The notes under the pieces are model-generated. The model did not search any database, was not told the origin of the DNA, and saw only the letters and a list, made by a program, of their open reading frames with translations. A stretch of DNA of 6,886 nt from Hodarchaeum sp048939725 (GTDB lineage Archaea; Asgardarchaeota; Heimdallarchaeia; Hodarchaeales; Hodarchaeaceae). Made by a program: the position numbers and the translations under genes. Positions 5,708 through 6,886 of this stretch are shown here, piece by piece. The DNA lies in assembly GCA_048939725.1 (NCBI GenBank), contig JBHLPG010000205.1:1-6886 (forward strand), read 5' to 3'. Numbering within the stretch: position 1 is the stretch's first letter; every line of letters begins with the position of its first letter.

Positions 5708-6886
5708 CTAGGGACCTCCAAAAGCAGTTGTTACTGCTGGTTGTCTCACTTCTAAAGGAGGAAGTTCAACATTTTTGCCAAAAATCCGCCGATAATCTGG
5801 TGATGTCAAGATTAACTTGGAATGATGTCCTTTAGCAACAATCTTCCCACCTTTGAGGACGATGATACAATCAGCCTGTCGAATAGTGGATAATCGATGT
5901 GTAATAACAAAGGTTGTTCTGCCCAGTATTACTGAATTTATTGCTTTAACAATCTTTTCTTCGGTTTTAGAGTCGACAGAACTCGTTGAGTCATCAAAGA
6001 TTAGGATTGTAGGATTTGTAAGAAACGTTCTTGCTAAAGCCACTCTCTGTCTTTGCCCCCCAGACAGTTGGCTTCCCCCTTCTCCAACATAAGTATCATA
6101 CCCCTTTGGCAACTTCGTAATAAAGTTGTGTGCCTGAGCTAATCGAGCAGCCTTTTCAACATCCTCCTGACTAGCATCTCTAGCACCAAATATTATGTTT
6201 TCCTTGATTGAGCGAGGAAAGAGATAGATATCTTGTTCTATTCTTCCAAATCTCTTTCGTAAAGATTCCAAAGAATATTTTTTGATATCTACCCCATCTA
6301 TTGTAATTTCTCCTTCATAATCATAAAGCCTTAGTAACAAATTTGTTAGGGAGGATTTTCCTGATCCAGTAGGACCAACAATGGCAACTGTTTGTCCTGG
6401 TGCTACCGCAAAATTGATATTATCTAAAACGGGCTTTTTTGAGGTTGGGTATTTGAATGACACGTTCTTGAACCGAATAACTCCAGTGATATGGGAAGGA
6501 AACTCCTTTTCTCCCTCACCGTTTTCCTCACTTTCCTCTCGAATTTCCATTGCATGAATTCTACGAGCACCCGCCATTCCACCATTGAATAGACGAATGG
6601 CAAAGCCTATTACATATGTAGGAACCAATAAACTGATTAATAGACCGTTAAAAGCAATAAGACCTCCGATTGTCAGCTCTTCGAGTAGAATCAAGTATGA
6701 TCCTGCTAATACAGAGAAACCAATAGCCGCGAATAAGATGAGAGTGGGAAAATAACGAGCCTGAAGTACCTGTTGTCGGTACCAAGCTTTCTTGAAGTCA
6801 AGAACATATTTCATGAACTTTTGCCTTTCATATGATTCCTCGGCGAATGCTCGAACAACTTCAGCTCCAGTAATGTTATCTTGAAC
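5708..6886 (-). CDS. Heterodimeric ABC exporter subunit with degenerate Walker B (YheI/BmrC/TM287-like), 5'-truncated by the window
   Basis: The last 392 residues of a type IV ABC exporter subunit are visible. The frame is open to the right edge, and the residues before the ATG at 6814 (VQDNITGAEVVRAFAEESYE) are the conserved cytoplasmic-loop region of this family, so 6814 is not the start. Roughly 180-220 N-terminal residues are missing. Counting from the edge, two last membrane helices lie near 46-68 and 76-98. An acidic linker (about 113-128, many Glu) leads to the ATPase domain: A-loop Tyr146, Walker A GPTGSGKS (171-178), Q-loop Gln218, canonical LSGGQ (274-278), Walker B ILIFDD with Asp299 where the catalytic Glu belongs, and His330. 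The Asp makes the ATP site formed with the partner's LSTGQ degenerate. The gene is first of the pair and is followed with zero gap by the partner, the same order as bmrC-bmrD. Confidence 0.93.
   Translation of the reverse strand, partial: VQDNITGAEVVRAFAEESYERQKFMKYVLDFKKAWYRQQVLQARYFPTLILFAAIGFSVLAGSYLILLEELTIGGLIAFNGLLISLLVPTYVIGFAIRLFNGGMAGARRIHAMEIREESEENGEGEKEFPSHITGVIRFKNVSFKYPTSKKPVLDNINFAVAPGQTVAIVGPTGSGKSSLTNLLLRLYDYEGEITIDGVDIKKYSLESLRKRFGRIEQDIYLFPRSIKENIIFGARDASQEDVEKAARLAQAHNFITKLPKGYDTYVGEGGSQLSGGQRQRVALARTFLTNPTILIFDDSTSSVDSKTEEKIVKAINSVILGRTTFVITHRLSTIRQADCIIVLKGGKIVAKGHHSKLILTSPDYRRIFGKNVELPPLEVRQPAVTTAFGGP
5714..5719 (-). promoter_or_regulatory. Strong ribosome binding site for the second ABC subunit
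   Basis: GGAGGT on the minus strand is 6 nt before the ATG at 5707. It lies inside the end of the upstream ABC gene, where it also encodes the Gly-Gly of the closing FGGP residues. The two genes abut as TAG-ATG. This arrangement should support coupled and roughly equal synthesis of the two subunits. Confidence 0.85.

Noticed and set aside
5611..6092. Two short plus-strand open frames (5611-5835 and 5853-6092) opposite the ABC genes
   Set aside because: Both are antisense to conserved ABC motifs or to the gene junction, with no ribosome binding site and no recognisable product.
172..6886. A joint drug-resistance system made of the GNAT enzyme and the ABC exporter
   Set aside because: ZmaR-like acetyltransferases and BmrCD-like exporters can both confer resistance, but these genes are on opposite strands, separated by two unrelated genes and about 2.5 kb, and share no visible regulation.

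Overview
The window reads as an ordinary stretch of a low-GC chromosome, most likely archaeal. The archaeal reading is inference. It rests on a surface protein with six clustered N-glycosylation sequons, a TATA-like box placed about 45-50 nt before its start codon, Shine-Dalgarno sites of the GGTG/GGAGGT type, and an M42 aminopeptidase. An Asgard or related AT-rich lineage would fit, but nothing here proves it. I see no rRNA, tRNA, CRISPR array, insertion sequence or phage gene.

Layout. Positions 1-144 hold the 3' end of an unidentified gene. It is followed after 27 nt by a GNAT acetyltransferase of the zwittermicin-resistance (GNAT_acetyltran) type with an added helical C-terminal region (172-1278, +). 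An M42 metallo-aminopeptidase converges on it with an 8-nt gap (1287-2306, -). A 210-nt divergent intergenic region (2307-2516) separates the peptidase from an unrecognised membrane-anchored surface protein (2517-3827, +). That gene converges, with a 23-nt gap, on a two-gene minus-strand operon encoding a heterodimeric type IV ABC exporter. The upstream subunit (5708-6886) runs off the right edge of the window. The downstream subunit (3851-5707) is complete, starts on the base after the upstream stop codon, and has a strong GGAGGT ribosome binding site inside the upstream gene.

How the genes work together. The two ABC genes clearly make one machine. The upstream subunit has Asp in place of the catalytic Glu in Walker B, and the downstream subunit has an altered signature (LSTGQ), so both defects fall on the same composite ATP site. 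This is the asymmetric plan known from TM287/288 and BmrCD. The partial gene and the GNAT gene may be co-transcribed. The peptidase and the surface protein diverge from a shared intergenic region with no evident functional link. I found no clear new multi-gene system. The most open questions are the unknown surface protein, the GNAT enzyme's altered CoA loop and C-terminal region, and a similar tail on both ABC subunits.
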